Shown here piece after piece: positions 43,996-51,744 of a DNA stretch of 64,000 bases. The stretch is from Clostridia bacterium (GTDB lineage Bacteria > Bacillota > DSM-521 > Neomoorellales > SLTJ01). A model generated the notes under the pieces. It saw only the letters and a program-made list of their open reading frames with translations. It searched no databases and was not told the DNA's origin. Position 1 is the first letter of the stretch; every line of letters begins with the position of its first letter. The stretch lies in the NCBI GenBank assembly GCA_004347685.1, contig SLTJ01000028.1, forward strand, positions 164,939-228,938. Reading direction: 5' to 3'. Position numbers and translations under genes: made by a program.

Positions 43996-44441
43996 AGGAA
44001 CTCCTCCCGCAGGCCGGAGTCGTAGTCACGGTAAATGGCGGCGAGGTCAGGGGCAAAGTCGGCATGGCGGCATATCACCTGCTCGACGAAGTCGGCCAGG
44101 AGAATCTCATCCCGGCAGTAAAGCGGCCGGCCTTCCTCTAGCACCCGGAACTGCAGGTGAACCGGCACCCGGCGTAGGTTGATGAAATTCACGTCATCGA
44201 AGCCGGCAATACGGCCCAGGGCTGTTTCTACCTCCAGTTCGTCGTCCAGGTCCAGCTTTGTGCCCGGCATGGGTAAGAAGGCCAGATCTATGTCCGAGAG
44301 GGCTGTCTGGTACGGCGTACCATAGGACCCGTACAGGTAAAAGGCCAGGACATCCTCGCGGCCTTTGCAGTACCTGCGCATGGCCGCAACCTGGGCCCGG
44401 GTAAGTTTCAGCTTCACTGTTTTTCGCGCCAGCCTGGCCAC
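43992..44441 (-). CDS. mntA: MntA-type nucleotidyltransferase antitoxin
   Basis: 149 residues from a GTG with AGGAGG-like sequence upstream; the frame opens 18 codons earlier. The minimal nucleotidyltransferase motif GS-x10-D-x-D is complete (GSYGTPYQTALSDID; Ser39, Asp50, Asp52). It would AMPylate HepT. It is coupled to hepT by ATGA. No restriction or phage defence genes lie next to it. Confidence 0.92.
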   Translation of the reverse strand: MARLARKTVKLKLTRAQVAAMRRYCKGREDVLAFYLYGSYGTPYQTALSDIDLAFLPMPGTKLDLDDELEVETALGRIAGFDDVNFINLRRVPVHLQFRVLEEGRPLYCRDEILLADFVEQVICRHADFAPDLAAIYRDYDSGLREEFL

Positions 44442-44621
44442 GGGCCTTCCTCCTTCCTCATGGCCATTATACCAGAGGGGCTGCCGGAAGCACAACAGGG
44501 GATCGTGCCCCCGAGCTACCCCGGGTTACCGCTGATATAGCCCCTTCCTTGGTTGGTTGGTTGGCATAGTCCCGGCCGGGATACTTTTGTAAGATTTATG
44601 GGGGGCACAGAGGCGGCGATG

Positions 44622-44921
44622 TTATCTGTCTTTGGAGGCTTGGGGTTCCTGAAGTTCGGCGGCGGCCTTATCCGCGCCCTTCTCCTGGCCGGCCTCCTGC
44701 CCGTGGCCATGCCCGCCCATCATGAAGAGGTGCATGAGGGGGCAGGCCAGCAGGAGCAGCCATATCCAGTTGCCGGCGGCGGGCGTGGCCGTTGCCGCCT
44801 CTGCGGCTCCGGTAGCAATTTCCCCGGACCCGCTCAAGGTGCCGCTCAAGAAGAAAAAGGCGGCTACCAGCATCAGCCCGCAACCAACCAGCATCAACCA
44901 GCCGTGGTTTTTGTGGTCCAT
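44622..44921 (-). CDS. Small His-rich membrane protein (DUF2933-like)
   Basis: 99 residues from the ATG with GGAGGG upstream. Two membrane helices flank a Gly-Ala loop. The second ends in LLLLACPLMHLFMMGGHGHG, with Cys, Met and His placed to bind a soft metal. It resembles DUF2933 proteins found next to copper and heavy-metal genes. A CsoR-like palindrome lies 42 bases upstream of the start, supporting a metal link. Confidence 0.7.
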   Translation of the reverse strand: MDHKNHGWLMLVGCGLMLVAAFFFLSGTLSGSGEIATGAAEAATATPAAGNWIWLLLLACPLMHLFMMGGHGHGQEAGQEKGADKAAAELQEPQASKDR

Positions 44922-44962
44922 TTTTAACCCTCCTGATCTATTGCTTACCTTTATTTTTACTT

Positions 44963-44980
44963 TATACCCGGTATGGGTAG
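44963..44980 (-). promoter_or_regulatory. CsoR-like palindrome before DUF2933-like gene
   Basis: The core TACCCGGTATGGGTA is a TACCC-N5-GGGTA inverted repeat, close to copper-responsive CsoR operators of Firmicutes (TACCC-N4/5-GGGTA). Confidence 0.5.
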
Positions 44981-45002
44981 CAGTCAAGGTGTTTAATTGA
45001 GC

Positions 45003-45018
45003 CACAATCTCTTTTGTG
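45003..45018. promoter_or_regulatory. CACAA-N6-TTGTG palindrome
   Basis: A perfect 16-base inverted repeat in the divergent promoter region between the two membrane protein genes. The regulator is unknown. Confidence 0.4.
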
Positions 45019-45058
45019 TTAACTTTTTGGGCCCAACCACAGTAATATCTTTATCTAC

Positions 45059-45075
45059 TATACGGGGGTAGGTAT
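45059..45075 (+). promoter_or_regulatory. CsoR-like half or variant site
   Basis: TATACGGGGGTAGGTAT resembles the right half of a CsoR operator, upstream of the gene at 45186. It is a weaker match than the sites at 44963 and 46547. Confidence 0.35.
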
Positions 45076-45185
45076 GCTAGGATGCATGGACAGGTCCCGT
45101 TTCTTATGAAAATCTTATTTTCTTCTAAGGTCATTTTAAGGTAAGCCGGATATAATAAGGGGATATACAGTAGGGGGGTAGGGTA

Positions 45186-45680
45186 GTGGAGCCGAGCAAG
45201 GGTAGCATAGTGGGCAGGGCGTTTCTCACGGGCTTGGTGGCCGGGCTGGCCCTCCTGTCATTCTATTTTCTGCTGGTCGGCATCACTTCCCGTTCCTGGG
45301 AGCACAGCCTGGAGCTCCTTATCCAGGATCGTTATTATGTAACAGCTATTGCCGCCGGTTTTGGCCTCCAACTGGGCCTGTTCAGTTACGTTCGTCAGCT
45401 GCGGCAGGTGGTGCGCACCCGGGCCGCGGGTGCGGTGGCCGCCTCCGGCACGGGTACCTCCACGGTGTCCATGGTGGCCTGCTGCTTGCACCATCTGGCC
45501 GACATCCTGCCGGTCATCGGCGCATCGGGTGCGGCCATCTTCTTGGAGCAGTACCGTTACCCGGTAATGGGGATGGGCATCGCGGTGAACATACTGGGTA
45601 TCGGCCTGATGGTGCGCCTGATCGCGCAAAATGGCCTGTGGCCTTCACATATCTGGGCGTCGGCTGGGGAAAAAAGTTAG
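45186..45680 (+). CDS. Four-helix membrane protein with CCLHH motif
   Basis: 164 residues; GTG with GGGGGG seven bases upstream. Four hydrophobic helices. The third region has VACCLHHLADILPVIGASG, a Cys-Cys-x-His-His pattern inside or at the edge of the membrane that suggests metal binding or transfer. The family is not firmly recognised. It is followed two bases later by a lipoprotein gene and preceded by a CsoR-like site, so a metal-linked operon is likely. Confidence 0.7.
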   Translation: MEPSKGSIVGRAFLTGLVAGLALLSFYFLLVGITSRSWEHSLELLIQDRYYVTAIAAGFGLQLGLFSYVRQLRQVVRTRAAGAVAASGTGTSTVSMVACCLHHLADILPVIGASGAAIFLEQYRYPVMGMGIAVNILGIGLMVRLIAQNGLWPSHIWASAGEKS

Positions 45681-45682
45681 AA

Positions 45683-46465
45683 ATGGTGAAGGATATGCGG
45701 ACGTACAGGACGAACATCAACCAGTTGCTGGTCTTAGGGTTGATCTTGCTGGTTTTGGCTGTCCAGGCAGGTTGCGGGGCAAAACCTGCCGCGAGCACCC
45801 AGCCTGGGGAGGCGCAAAACCAGCCGGCACCTGCCGGGCCACCGGTAACTTCTACTTCCGGAGAGGAAGGGGAGGCGGTATTAGACCAGGCCGGACAGGA
45901 GGCAGCAGTGGTCCCTGACGCTGCCGGGCCGGAAGATAGCGGTGGGGGAGGGGTCCCCGGGGTGGCTAACGGAGGGGGAAAGTCCGCATCGGCACCCGGC
46001 AAGGGTGCTTCCCGTACTGCGGATCCGGCCGGATTACCCTCGGAAACAGCTCCAGCCTCTTTCCCGGAGCGCCCCACTGACCCGGGATTTTACGAACGTA
46101 CAGACTCCCAAGGAGGGGTAGACACCACGGTAATCTGGCTCACTCCGGAATATCTGGAGGCCCAAGGCCAGCAAGTAACTTCGGAGCAGGCTGCTGACCT
46201 CAATAACAATTTTGTTTTTAACCTGACCTTTGATACCCACAGCGGTGACCTGTTGAGCTTCGATATGGCCCAGGCCGCTCGCCTGGAGGTCAACGGCCTG
46301 GATGCCGGGCCGGGAGCCTGGCAGTTAGTAAGTCAGAACTCCCACCACCCTGAAGGCCAGTTGCGTTTTATGAATCCGGTAAGTGGCGAGCCGGTCGAAA
46401 ATCTTCGGCTCACCATCAGTAACCTGCGCGGGGTAGCGGTGCGAGAATTTGTTTGGGATTGGTAA
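45683..46465 (+). CDS. Secreted lipoprotein of unknown function
   Basis: About 260 residues; ATG right after the preceding stop (another ATG lies four codons on). The signal helix ends in a lipobox LAVQAGC. Next comes a low-complexity Pro, Gly, Ala and Glu linker of about 100 residues, then a compact domain (TTVIWLTPEYLEAQG, FVFNLTFDTHSGDLLSFD). It would sit on the outer face of the membrane. Probably cotranscribed with the CCLHH protein. The domain is not recognised. Confidence 0.75.
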   Translation: MVKDMRTYRTNINQLLVLGLILLVLAVQAGCGAKPAASTQPGEAQNQPAPAGPPVTSTSGEEGEAVLDQAGQEAAVVPDAAGPEDSGGGGVPGVANGGGKSASAPGKGASRTADPAGLPSETAPASFPERPTDPGFYERTDSQGGVDTTVIWLTPEYLEAQGQQVTSEQAADLNNNFVFNLTFDTHSGDLLSFDMAQAARLEVNGLDAGPGAWQLVSQNSHHPEGQLRFMNPVSGEPVENLRLTISNLRGVAVREFVWDW

Positions 46466-46546
46466 GATTTCGGGGGCTGAGCCTCTTCGAGGCTGAACCG
46501 GGGGCCTGGGGCGGTTGCCGTTGGGGGACAGGTTCTACTTCTATTC

Positions 46547-46564
46547 TATACCCGATGGGGGTAG
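46547..46564. promoter_or_regulatory. CsoR-like palindrome
   Basis: TATACCCGATGGGGGTAG matches the TACCC-N4-GGGGTA form of known Firmicute copper operators well, but it lies past the lipoprotein gene with no clear target start. On the minus strand it falls at the end of a frame of about 55 codons. Confidence 0.45.
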
Positions 46565-46705
46565 TTGTCCATACGCCTTTTGTCCATTACAGGCGTTGAT
46601 CGAATTGGGGTAGGGCAGTAAGATACAGCCGTATTTGGCTCCCGCCGGCAAAAAGGCGCCGTCAGGCCGTACAGCCAAGCCGGCGGCTTGTATCCTCATC
46701 AGAAA

Positions 46706-46760
46706 CATAGCCCCAGGAGGGCTGAGGGCCAATGCCGAGGCGACCTGCGCCTGGGCGAAT
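46706..46760. repeat. 55-bp dispersed repeat, copy 1
   Basis: About 85 percent identical by eye to 55816-55869 over CATRGCCCCAGG through GACCTGCRC. Both copies encode ALALSP on the minus strand. It lies just past the LysR stop. The origin is unknown. Confidence 0.65.
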
Positions 46761-47657
46761 CTACCGGCCTGCGCCATAGCTGTGCTTTTTCGCCATGGCC
46801 AGGAAGGCCAGAGCCGGCGGCGACAGGCGGGCATCCTTGGGTAAAACCAGTAAGAACTGACGCTCAAGCCGCCATGCTGCTCCATCCAGGGGCTGCAGCC
46901 CGCCGTACCTGATCTCCGGCTCCACCGCATATCGGGAAAGAAAAGCTACCCCCAGGCCGCTGGCCACCACTCCCTTGATGGCTTCCGTATTTTCCAGCAC
47001 GAAGGTTCTCCCCGGCTTGATTCCCTGCCCGGCCAGGTATTCCTCCACCGCCCGGCGGGTGGCCGATCCTGGCTCCCGCAGGAGCAAGGTCTCCTGCGTC
47101 AGGACAGCCAGGGGCACCTCTTCCTCCCGGGCCAGAGGGTGACCTGGAGCCACCACCGCCACCAGTTCGTCTGTGCCGAAGACCTCGACGTACAGCCCCC
47201 CTACGGCCAGGGGCCCGCTCAAGAGGCCGATGTCAACCTCCCGGTTCAGCACCAGTCTTGCGATCTCCTGGCTATTTGCCACCCGCAAGGAAACTTCCAC
47301 CGCCGGGTGCTTTTGCCGGTAGGCAGCCAGGAGCGGCGGGAGCAGGTAATTGCCGATGGTGGTGGAAGCTGCCAGGTTCAAGGTGCCGGCCTCCAGGTTT
47401 TTGTATGCGGCCATGGCCTGTTCGGCGTCGGCCACCAAGCTGAAGATTTGCCCGGCATAGGTCAGCAAGCGGCGGCCGGCCTCGGTGGGAACGACCCCCC
47501 GGGGCTGGCGCACGAAGAGAGCCAGACCCAGTTCCTTTTCCAGAGCCGCCACCTGGCGGGAGAGGGCGGGCTGGGCTGTAAAGAGGGCCTCGGCAGCTCT
47601 AGAAAAGCTACCACACCGGGCGACCTCATAGAAAACCTGCAGGTGAGATAAGTTCAT
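46761..47657 (-). CDS. LysR-family transcription regulator
   Basis: 298 residues from the ATG with GGAGAGG upstream. The winged helix MNLSHLQVFYEVARCGSFSRAAEAL is followed by a periplasmic-binding-type effector domain (LPPLLAAYRQKHPAVEVSL, VDIGLLSGP). It resembles CysL/CbbR-type members. It is divergent from selD, with a TAGCATCTATGCTA palindrome between them at 47706. Likely targets are itself and perhaps the selD cluster; the effector is unknown. Confidence 0.92.
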   Translation of the reverse strand: MNLSHLQVFYEVARCGSFSRAAEALFTAQPALSRQVAALEKELGLALFVRQPRGVVPTEAGRRLLTYAGQIFSLVADAEQAMAAYKNLEAGTLNLAASTTIGNYLLPPLLAAYRQKHPAVEVSLRVANSQEIARLVLNREVDIGLLSGPLAVGGLYVEVFGTDELVAVVAPGHPLAREEEVPLAVLTQETLLLREPGSATRRAVEEYLAGQGIKPGRTFVLENTEAIKGVVASGLGVAFLSRYAVEPEIRYGGLQPLDGAAWRLERQFLLVLPKDARLSPPALAFLAMAKKHSYGAGR

Positions 47658-47705
47658 ACCTCTCTCCTCCCGGACGCTGAGGTACGAAGGTATAGCATAT
47701 TGATA

Positions 47706-47719
47706 TAGCATCTATGCTA
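47706..47719. promoter_or_regulatory. Palindrome in LysR-selD intergenic region
   Basis: TAGCATCTATGCTA is a perfect inverted repeat 49 bases upstream of the lysR start. It fits a T-N11/12-A type LysR box. Confidence 0.5.
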
Positions 47720-47818
47720 AATATATATTTCTATTATACATGTTCCCGTGGTATATTTCCAGCAAGATCACCATGCAGCCGTGCAGCCCATGTAGCTGGC
47801 GCCGCCCCAGCAGGATGA

Positions 47819-47859
47819 CGAAAACGCTGGCCGGGCGTTTTCGGGCAGAAAGCGTTTTC
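47819..47859 (+). promoter_or_regulatory. selD leader with two competing hairpins
   Basis: CGAAAACGC (47819-47827) can pair with GCGTTTTCG (47835-47843) or with GCGTTTTC (47852-47859). The second option ends just before the ribosome site AAGGAG. This layout could control translation or transcription. Confidence 0.45.
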
Positions 47860-47884
47860 AGGTAGAAAGAAAGGAGCAACGGTC

Positions 47885-48931
47885 TTGGCCGAAGTCCCGC
47901 AAGTCCGCCTTACTACCTATTCTCCGGGTTCAGGGTGAGCATGCAAGATAGGTCCGGCGGACCTCGAGCAAATCCTCGCTTACCTGCCTCCTCCCCATGG
48001 AGCCGGTCTGCGGGGAGAGGTATTGGATGACGCCGTGGTCTGGCAACTCAGCCCGGAGCTGGCCGTGGTGCAGACGGTGGATTTCATCACCCCGGTCCTG
48101 GATGATCCCTATGCCTTCGGTGCCGTAGCCGCGGCCAACGCCATCAGCGATGTTTACGCCATGGGCGCCACCCCGGTAATGGCCCTGAACCTGGTGGCCT
48201 TCCCGGCTAAAACCCTGCCCCTCAGCATCCTGGGGGAGATCTTAAGGGGTGCAGCCGACAAGGCCGCCGAGGCAGGGGTGATTATTGCCGGCGGCCATTC
48301 CGTGGATGACAGCGGCCCCAAATACGGGATGGCGGTAACCGGGACAGTAGACCCCCGCAAGATAGTTACCAAGAAGGGAGCCAGGAACGGGGATGTTCTC
48401 TTCCTCACCAAACCCCTGGGCACCGGCATCATCACCACCGCCCTGGACCGCCAGATGGTGGGGGAAGACCTGGCGCAAAGGGTCTATGATGTGATGGCGC
48501 AGCTTAACCAGGGGGCCTCCCGGGCCATGCAGGAGGTGGGGGTACATGCCTGCACCGATGTTACCGGCTTCGGCCTCCTGGGACACCTGAACGAAATGCT
48601 GAGGGCCAGTGGCGTAGCGGCGACCCTGCGCCTGGGCGACATTCCCGTAATCCCCGAGGCCCGGGATCTGGCCAGGGCCGGGGCCGTCCCGGCCGGGACC
48701 TATGCCAACCTTCGTTACCTGGCTAATAAGGTTGCCTGGGATAGGGAGATCCTGCCGGAAGCCCGTTTAATCCTCTGTGATGCCCAGACCTCCGGTGGTC
48801 TGCTCGTGGCCGTGGCGCCGGATAAGGCTGACCGGCTGGCCGAGCTTCTCGCCCAGGCCGGTTGCCTGGCCGCCGCCCGCATTGGGGAGGTGAGGGAAGG
48901 ACCGGCGGGAACCGTGGAGGTTCTTACCTAG
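47885..48931 (+). CDS. selD: Selenophosphate synthetase with selenocysteine at the active site
   Basis: The gene begins at a TTG with AAGGAG eight bases upstream. An in-frame TGA at 47936-47938 stands where the catalytic Cys/Sec is expected (PGSG-Sec-ACKIGP; Sec18, Lys21). Read through, the protein is 348 residues. A stem AGGTCC / GGACCT starts 11 bases after the TGA, fitting a bacterial SECIS. The remainder is typical SelD (VQTVDFITPVLDDPY, AAANAISDVYAMGA, TDVTGFGLLGHL). It makes selenophosphate for selenoprotein synthesis. A gene caller would start at 48023 and lose the active site. Confidence 0.95.
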
Positions 48932-48934
48932 TTC

Positions 48935-49030
48935 CACTATGGTCAAAGCACATTCGTACTAAGTAGAAGTGGAGCAGAAGCGAAGCAGAACTGGGGCAGG
49001 TAGCGAAATCTTCAGCGAAAGGGCAGAGAC
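48935..49030. repeat. 96-bp direct repeat, copy 1
   Basis: Differs from 57053-57148 at about six positions, same orientation. It begins four bases after selD and ends 43 bases before the DsrE-like gene. The minus strand has a frame ending in APVLLRFCSTST in both copies. Confidence 0.9.
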
Positions 49031-49073
49031 GCTAGCGCCGGGGAAGAGTAAATACCGGTAAGGGGTGACAACC

Positions 49074-49394
49074 ATGAAGATAGGGATCGTGGTGGAGACA
49101 AAAGAAGCGGAAAAAGCCTGGAACGCTTTCCGCTTCGGCGTGGCGGCCCAAAACGGCGGGCACCAGGTAAAGGCTTTTCTCCTGGGCGAAGGGGTCGAGT
49201 GCGGGGATATTCGCCACGAGAAATTCAATGTGCTGGAGCAGATGAAACTGTTAAGCGAAGCCGGCGGTGAAATCCTGGCCTGCGGCACCTGCCTCAAGCT
49301 GCGCCAGAAGGAAGGGACTGGCCTCTGCCCCCTTTCCACCATGCGGGACCTGGTAAAGCTGGTGGAAGAGTGCGATAGGGTGCTGGTCTTTTAA
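49074..49394 (+). CDS. DsrE-like sulfur-relay protein
   Basis: 106 residues; ATG after AGGGGTG. The DsrE/DsrF fold is suggested by KIGIVVETKEAEKAWNAFR and a Cys pair ACGTCLKLR (Cys70, Cys73) plus Cys43 and Cys85. Such proteins carry persulfide or selenide. It lies between selD and a cysteine desulfurase, so a role in delivering selenium or sulfur is plausible by context. Confidence 0.8.
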   Translation: MKIGIVVETKEAEKAWNAFRFGVAAQNGGHQVKAFLLGEGVECGDIRHEKFNVLEQMKLLSEAGGEILACGTCLKLRQKEGTGLCPLSTMRDLVKLVEECDRVLVF

Positions 49395-49438
49395 GGGTGG
49401 TTTTGATAATGGAAACGGGCAGAGAGGTGACATAAGCC

Positions 49439-50578
49439 ATGTCGGTAATCTACCTGGACTACAACGCTACTACCCCGGTGGCGCCGGAAGTCCTGGAAGA
49501 AATGCTGCCGTACCTGCGGGACCGCTTTGGCAACCCTTCCAGCAGCCATGCCTACGGCCAGGAGGCCAGGAAAGCAGTGGAGGTGGCCAGGGAAAGGGTG
49601 GCCGGGCTGCTGGGCTGCGCCCCCGGCGAAGTCATCTTTACCAGCGGTGGCTCAGAAGCCAACAACCTGGCCCTCAAGGGTGTGGCCCTGGCCAACCGAC
49701 ACCGCGGCAATCACATCATCACTTCCAGCATTGAACACCCATCCGTCGCGCGAGTTTGCCATTACCTGGAGAGCCTCGGTTTCCAGGTAACCTACCTGCC
49801 GGTAGACCGGTACGGGATGGTAGATCCTGAAGCGGTCCGCCAGGCTATCACTGCCAGCACCATCCTCATTTCCGTCATGCATGCCAACAACGAAGTGGGC
49901 ACCATCCAGCCATTGGCAGCCATTGGCGAGATAGCCCGGGAGCACGGTGTCTGGTTCCACACTGACGCGGCCCAATCGGTGGGTAAAATACCCACCCGCG
50001 TTGACGACCTGCGGGTGGACTTGCTCACTGTGGCCGGGCACAAACTCTATGCCCCCAAGGGAGTCGGAGCCCTCTATCTCCGCCGGGGGACAAACATTCA
50101 ACCCCTCATTCACGGGGCAGATCACGAACAGGGCCGCAGGGCTGGAACGGAAAACGTGGCCGGCATCGTAGGCTTGGGCAAGGCGTGTGAGCTGGCTCGG
50201 GAACGCTTGCCGGAAAGCGTACCGGCCATGATTGAGTTGAGGGATTATTTCTTTGCGTTGCTCAACCAGGGGGCCGGAGTGAGTCTGAACGGCCACCCGA
50301 CCGAACGCCTGCCTAACACTTTGAACGTGAGCTTTGCCGGGGTGAGTGGCTCACGGCTTTTAGAAAGCACGCCCGAGGTCGCGGTTTCGACTGGTTCGGC
50401 CTGCCATTCCGGAGAGGAAAGGATGTCGCCGGTCCTGGCGGCCATGGGTGTTGAAGCTGAAAGAGGTTACGGGGCCGTCCGCCTCAGCCTGGGACGATGG
50501 ACCACCAGACTGGAAGTGGAAGAGGCCGCCCGGCTGTTGGCCAGGCAGGCGGCCCAGCTCAGGGAACAACAGCTCTGA
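49439..50578 (+). CDS. Cysteine desulfurase (NifS/IscS type)
   Basis: 379 residues, PLP-dependent. It takes sulfur from cysteine, or selenium from selenocysteine, as a bound persulfide. PLP lysine in VAGHKLYAPKG (Lys202), base-stacking His100, and catalytic Cys321 in STGSACHSGE are intact. The short loop near the Cys fits the NifS-like group. It is placed in a selD unit, where it may supply Se or S to SelD via the DsrE-like protein. No iscU is nearby. Confidence 0.93.
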   Translation: MSVIYLDYNATTPVAPEVLEEMLPYLRDRFGNPSSSHAYGQEARKAVEVARERVAGLLGCAPGEVIFTSGGSEANNLALKGVALANRHRGNHIITSSIEHPSVARVCHYLESLGFQVTYLPVDRYGMVDPEAVRQAITASTILISVMHANNEVGTIQPLAAIGEIAREHGVWFHTDAAQSVGKIPTRVDDLRVDLLTVAGHKLYAPKGVGALYLRRGTNIQPLIHGADHEQGRRAGTENVAGIVGLGKACELARERLPESVPAMIELRDYFFALLNQGAGVSLNGHPTERLPNTLNVSFAGVSGSRLLESTPEVAVSTGSACHSGEERMSPVLAAMGVEAERGYGAVRLSLGRWTTRLEVEEAARLLARQAAQLREQQL

Positions 50579-50590
50579 AATAGGGGTTGG

Positions 50591-50737
50591 CTGCCGGCGC
50601 CACCGCAGCGGGCCGCCGGCCGGCAGGTAACGCGCAAGGACGTTATCCAATGGCCGGGGGCTCCGGCGAGAGCCCGGTGCCTGGCTGAGAGGCTCCGGCG
50701 CCTGCTTGCAGCCCAAGACCCGCTATGTGCCGGAGCC
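50591..50737 (+). ncRNA. Candidate structured RNA between convergent genes
   Basis: Three hairpin options were read by eye. CTGCCGGC 50591 pairs with GCCGGCAG 50619. GCCGGAGCC at 50729-50737 can pair with GGCTCCGGC at either 50659 or 50691, which would be mutually exclusive. A GTGCCTGGCTGAGAGG stretch lies between. It does not match any riboswitch class I can confirm. It could also be a bidirectional terminator region. Confidence 0.35.
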
Positions 50738-50814
50738 CCTGTCTCCACGCTGGCTTGGAAATGCCATATCAGATTCACCCCAAGATGTGGGCTTGGCAGG
50801 GGGTGCCCCCCGCC

Positions 50815-51282
50815 TTACCCCTGCCCACCGGCCAGCAGATCCACCTCGGCCAGTTGCTCCTCGCTGAGATTCTCCTCGGCCATAGGAAACAGCACCCGGT
50901 CCTCCTTGTAGATGTGCTCGGTGAGCACGTCTACGATGGTCTTCGCAGGTTCCAGCAGGCCCTGGAGATCCTGCCCGCCGCCGGCCAACGCCTCCCGCAA
51001 CCGGCCCACCGCCTGGCGCAGCAGGGTGTGCTCGTGGAGCATGACGGCAATGGGACCGGCGTGGGTGCCGATCACATGCCCCAGCACTGGGAACAGGGCC
51101 TCCTCTTCCTGACGGAAATGGTTGTCAATGGCCCGGTCCCAGGTGGAAACAAACTCCTCGAGAGACCCACCAGCCTCTGCCAGGTCCCGCCCCCCTTCCA
51201 GAGCCCTAATTCCCTCCGCCACCCGGTCCAGCAGCGCGAGAACCTCCTGGTGATCCTGGGTCAAAGTTTCCAGCAAACCCAT
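50815..51282 (-). CDS. Hemerythrin-like HHE protein
   Basis: 155 residues from the ATG with GAGGTAG upstream. The HHE pattern is seen as QDHQEVLALLD, DNHFRQEEEALFP, MLHEHTLLRQA and TEHIYKEDRVLFP, enough His and Glu for a di-iron centre. Such proteins bind oxygen or NO or protect iron-sulfur clusters. A CRP/FNR-type site lies at 51422. The frame extends upstream into the 48-bp repeat, but that part is not needed. Confidence 0.9.
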   Translation of the reverse strand: MGLLETLTQDHQEVLALLDRVAEGIRALEGGRDLAEAGGSLEEFVSTWDRAIDNHFRQEEEALFPVLGHVIGTHAGPIAVMLHEHTLLRQAVGRLREALAGGGQDLQGLLEPAKTIVDVLTEHIYKEDRVLFPMAEENLSEEQLAEVDLLAGGQG

Positions 51283-51328
51283 GGTCACTACCTCCTCTGG
51301 ATTATAATGTCGTGCCGGCCGCCCTTTG

Positions 51329-51376
51329 CCGCGGGAAGTCCGGCCCAGGGCCGGCCAGTTTTGTTGTTTTAACCTT
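51329..51376. repeat. 48-bp interspersed repeat, copy 2
   Basis: 47 of 48 bases equal to 42353-42400. It lies between the hemerythrin start and its CRP/FNR-like site, inside the presumed leader. Confidence 0.85.
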
Positions 51377-51421
51377 ACCACCGGCACCGGCCGGAAACTA
51401 TGATCAAAGCCACACCTGAGC

Positions 51422-51437
51422 CGTGATTCTGGTCACA
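51422..51437 (-). promoter_or_regulatory. CRP/FNR-family operator before hemerythrin gene
   Basis: CGTGATTCTGGTCACA has one mismatch to TGTGA-N6-TCACA, 140 bases upstream of the start. Confidence 0.6.
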
Positions 51438-51655
51438 AAGAGCGAATAAGGCCCGGCACCCTCGAAAAGGTCTGTGGCCGGGCCGGCGTGAAAAACTCGA
51501 GACCGAAGCTTACCCGGGCACGGCTTCGGGGAGAGGCCCCGGACCGCCGGGGCGGGCAAGGGCGTTGTGCCCCCGGTACCTCATATTTTGGCCTTGCCCA
51601 GGTCGTCAAACAGCCGTTCCAGGGCAATGGCGATGGCTGACCCATTTCCCATCAC

Positions 51656-51693
51656 TGAAAAAGAAGCCCGGAGGGTTGCATCCGCCGGGCTTC
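51656..51693 (-). terminator. Intrinsic terminator of the octaheme stalk cytochrome
   Basis: GAAGCCCGGCGG pairs with CTCCGGGCTTC and is followed by TTTTT on the minus strand, about 50 bases past the stop at 51745. The gap 51438-51655 holds a 23-codon frame (MGNGSAIAIALERLFDD) with no other support. Confidence 0.85.
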
Positions 51694-51744
51694 TCTTCAC
51701 CAAGTTATTCAGTTACTTAAAACTGTCAAACGGCAACTTTACCC

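Noticed and set aside
48959..49342. Minus-strand ORF ending in APVLLRFCSTST, shared with the second repeat copy
   Set aside because: It runs antisense through the DsrE-like gene; the shared end simply reflects the 96-bp DNA repeat.
50640..50740. Possible TPP riboswitch because of GTGCCTGGCTGAGAGG
   Set aside because: The second conserved half (CCTGATC and GGATAATGCCAGCG-type block) is absent.
50591..50780. tRNA-Sec near selD
   Set aside because: No TCA anticodon arm or T-arm consensus could be found in this or the neighbouring gaps.
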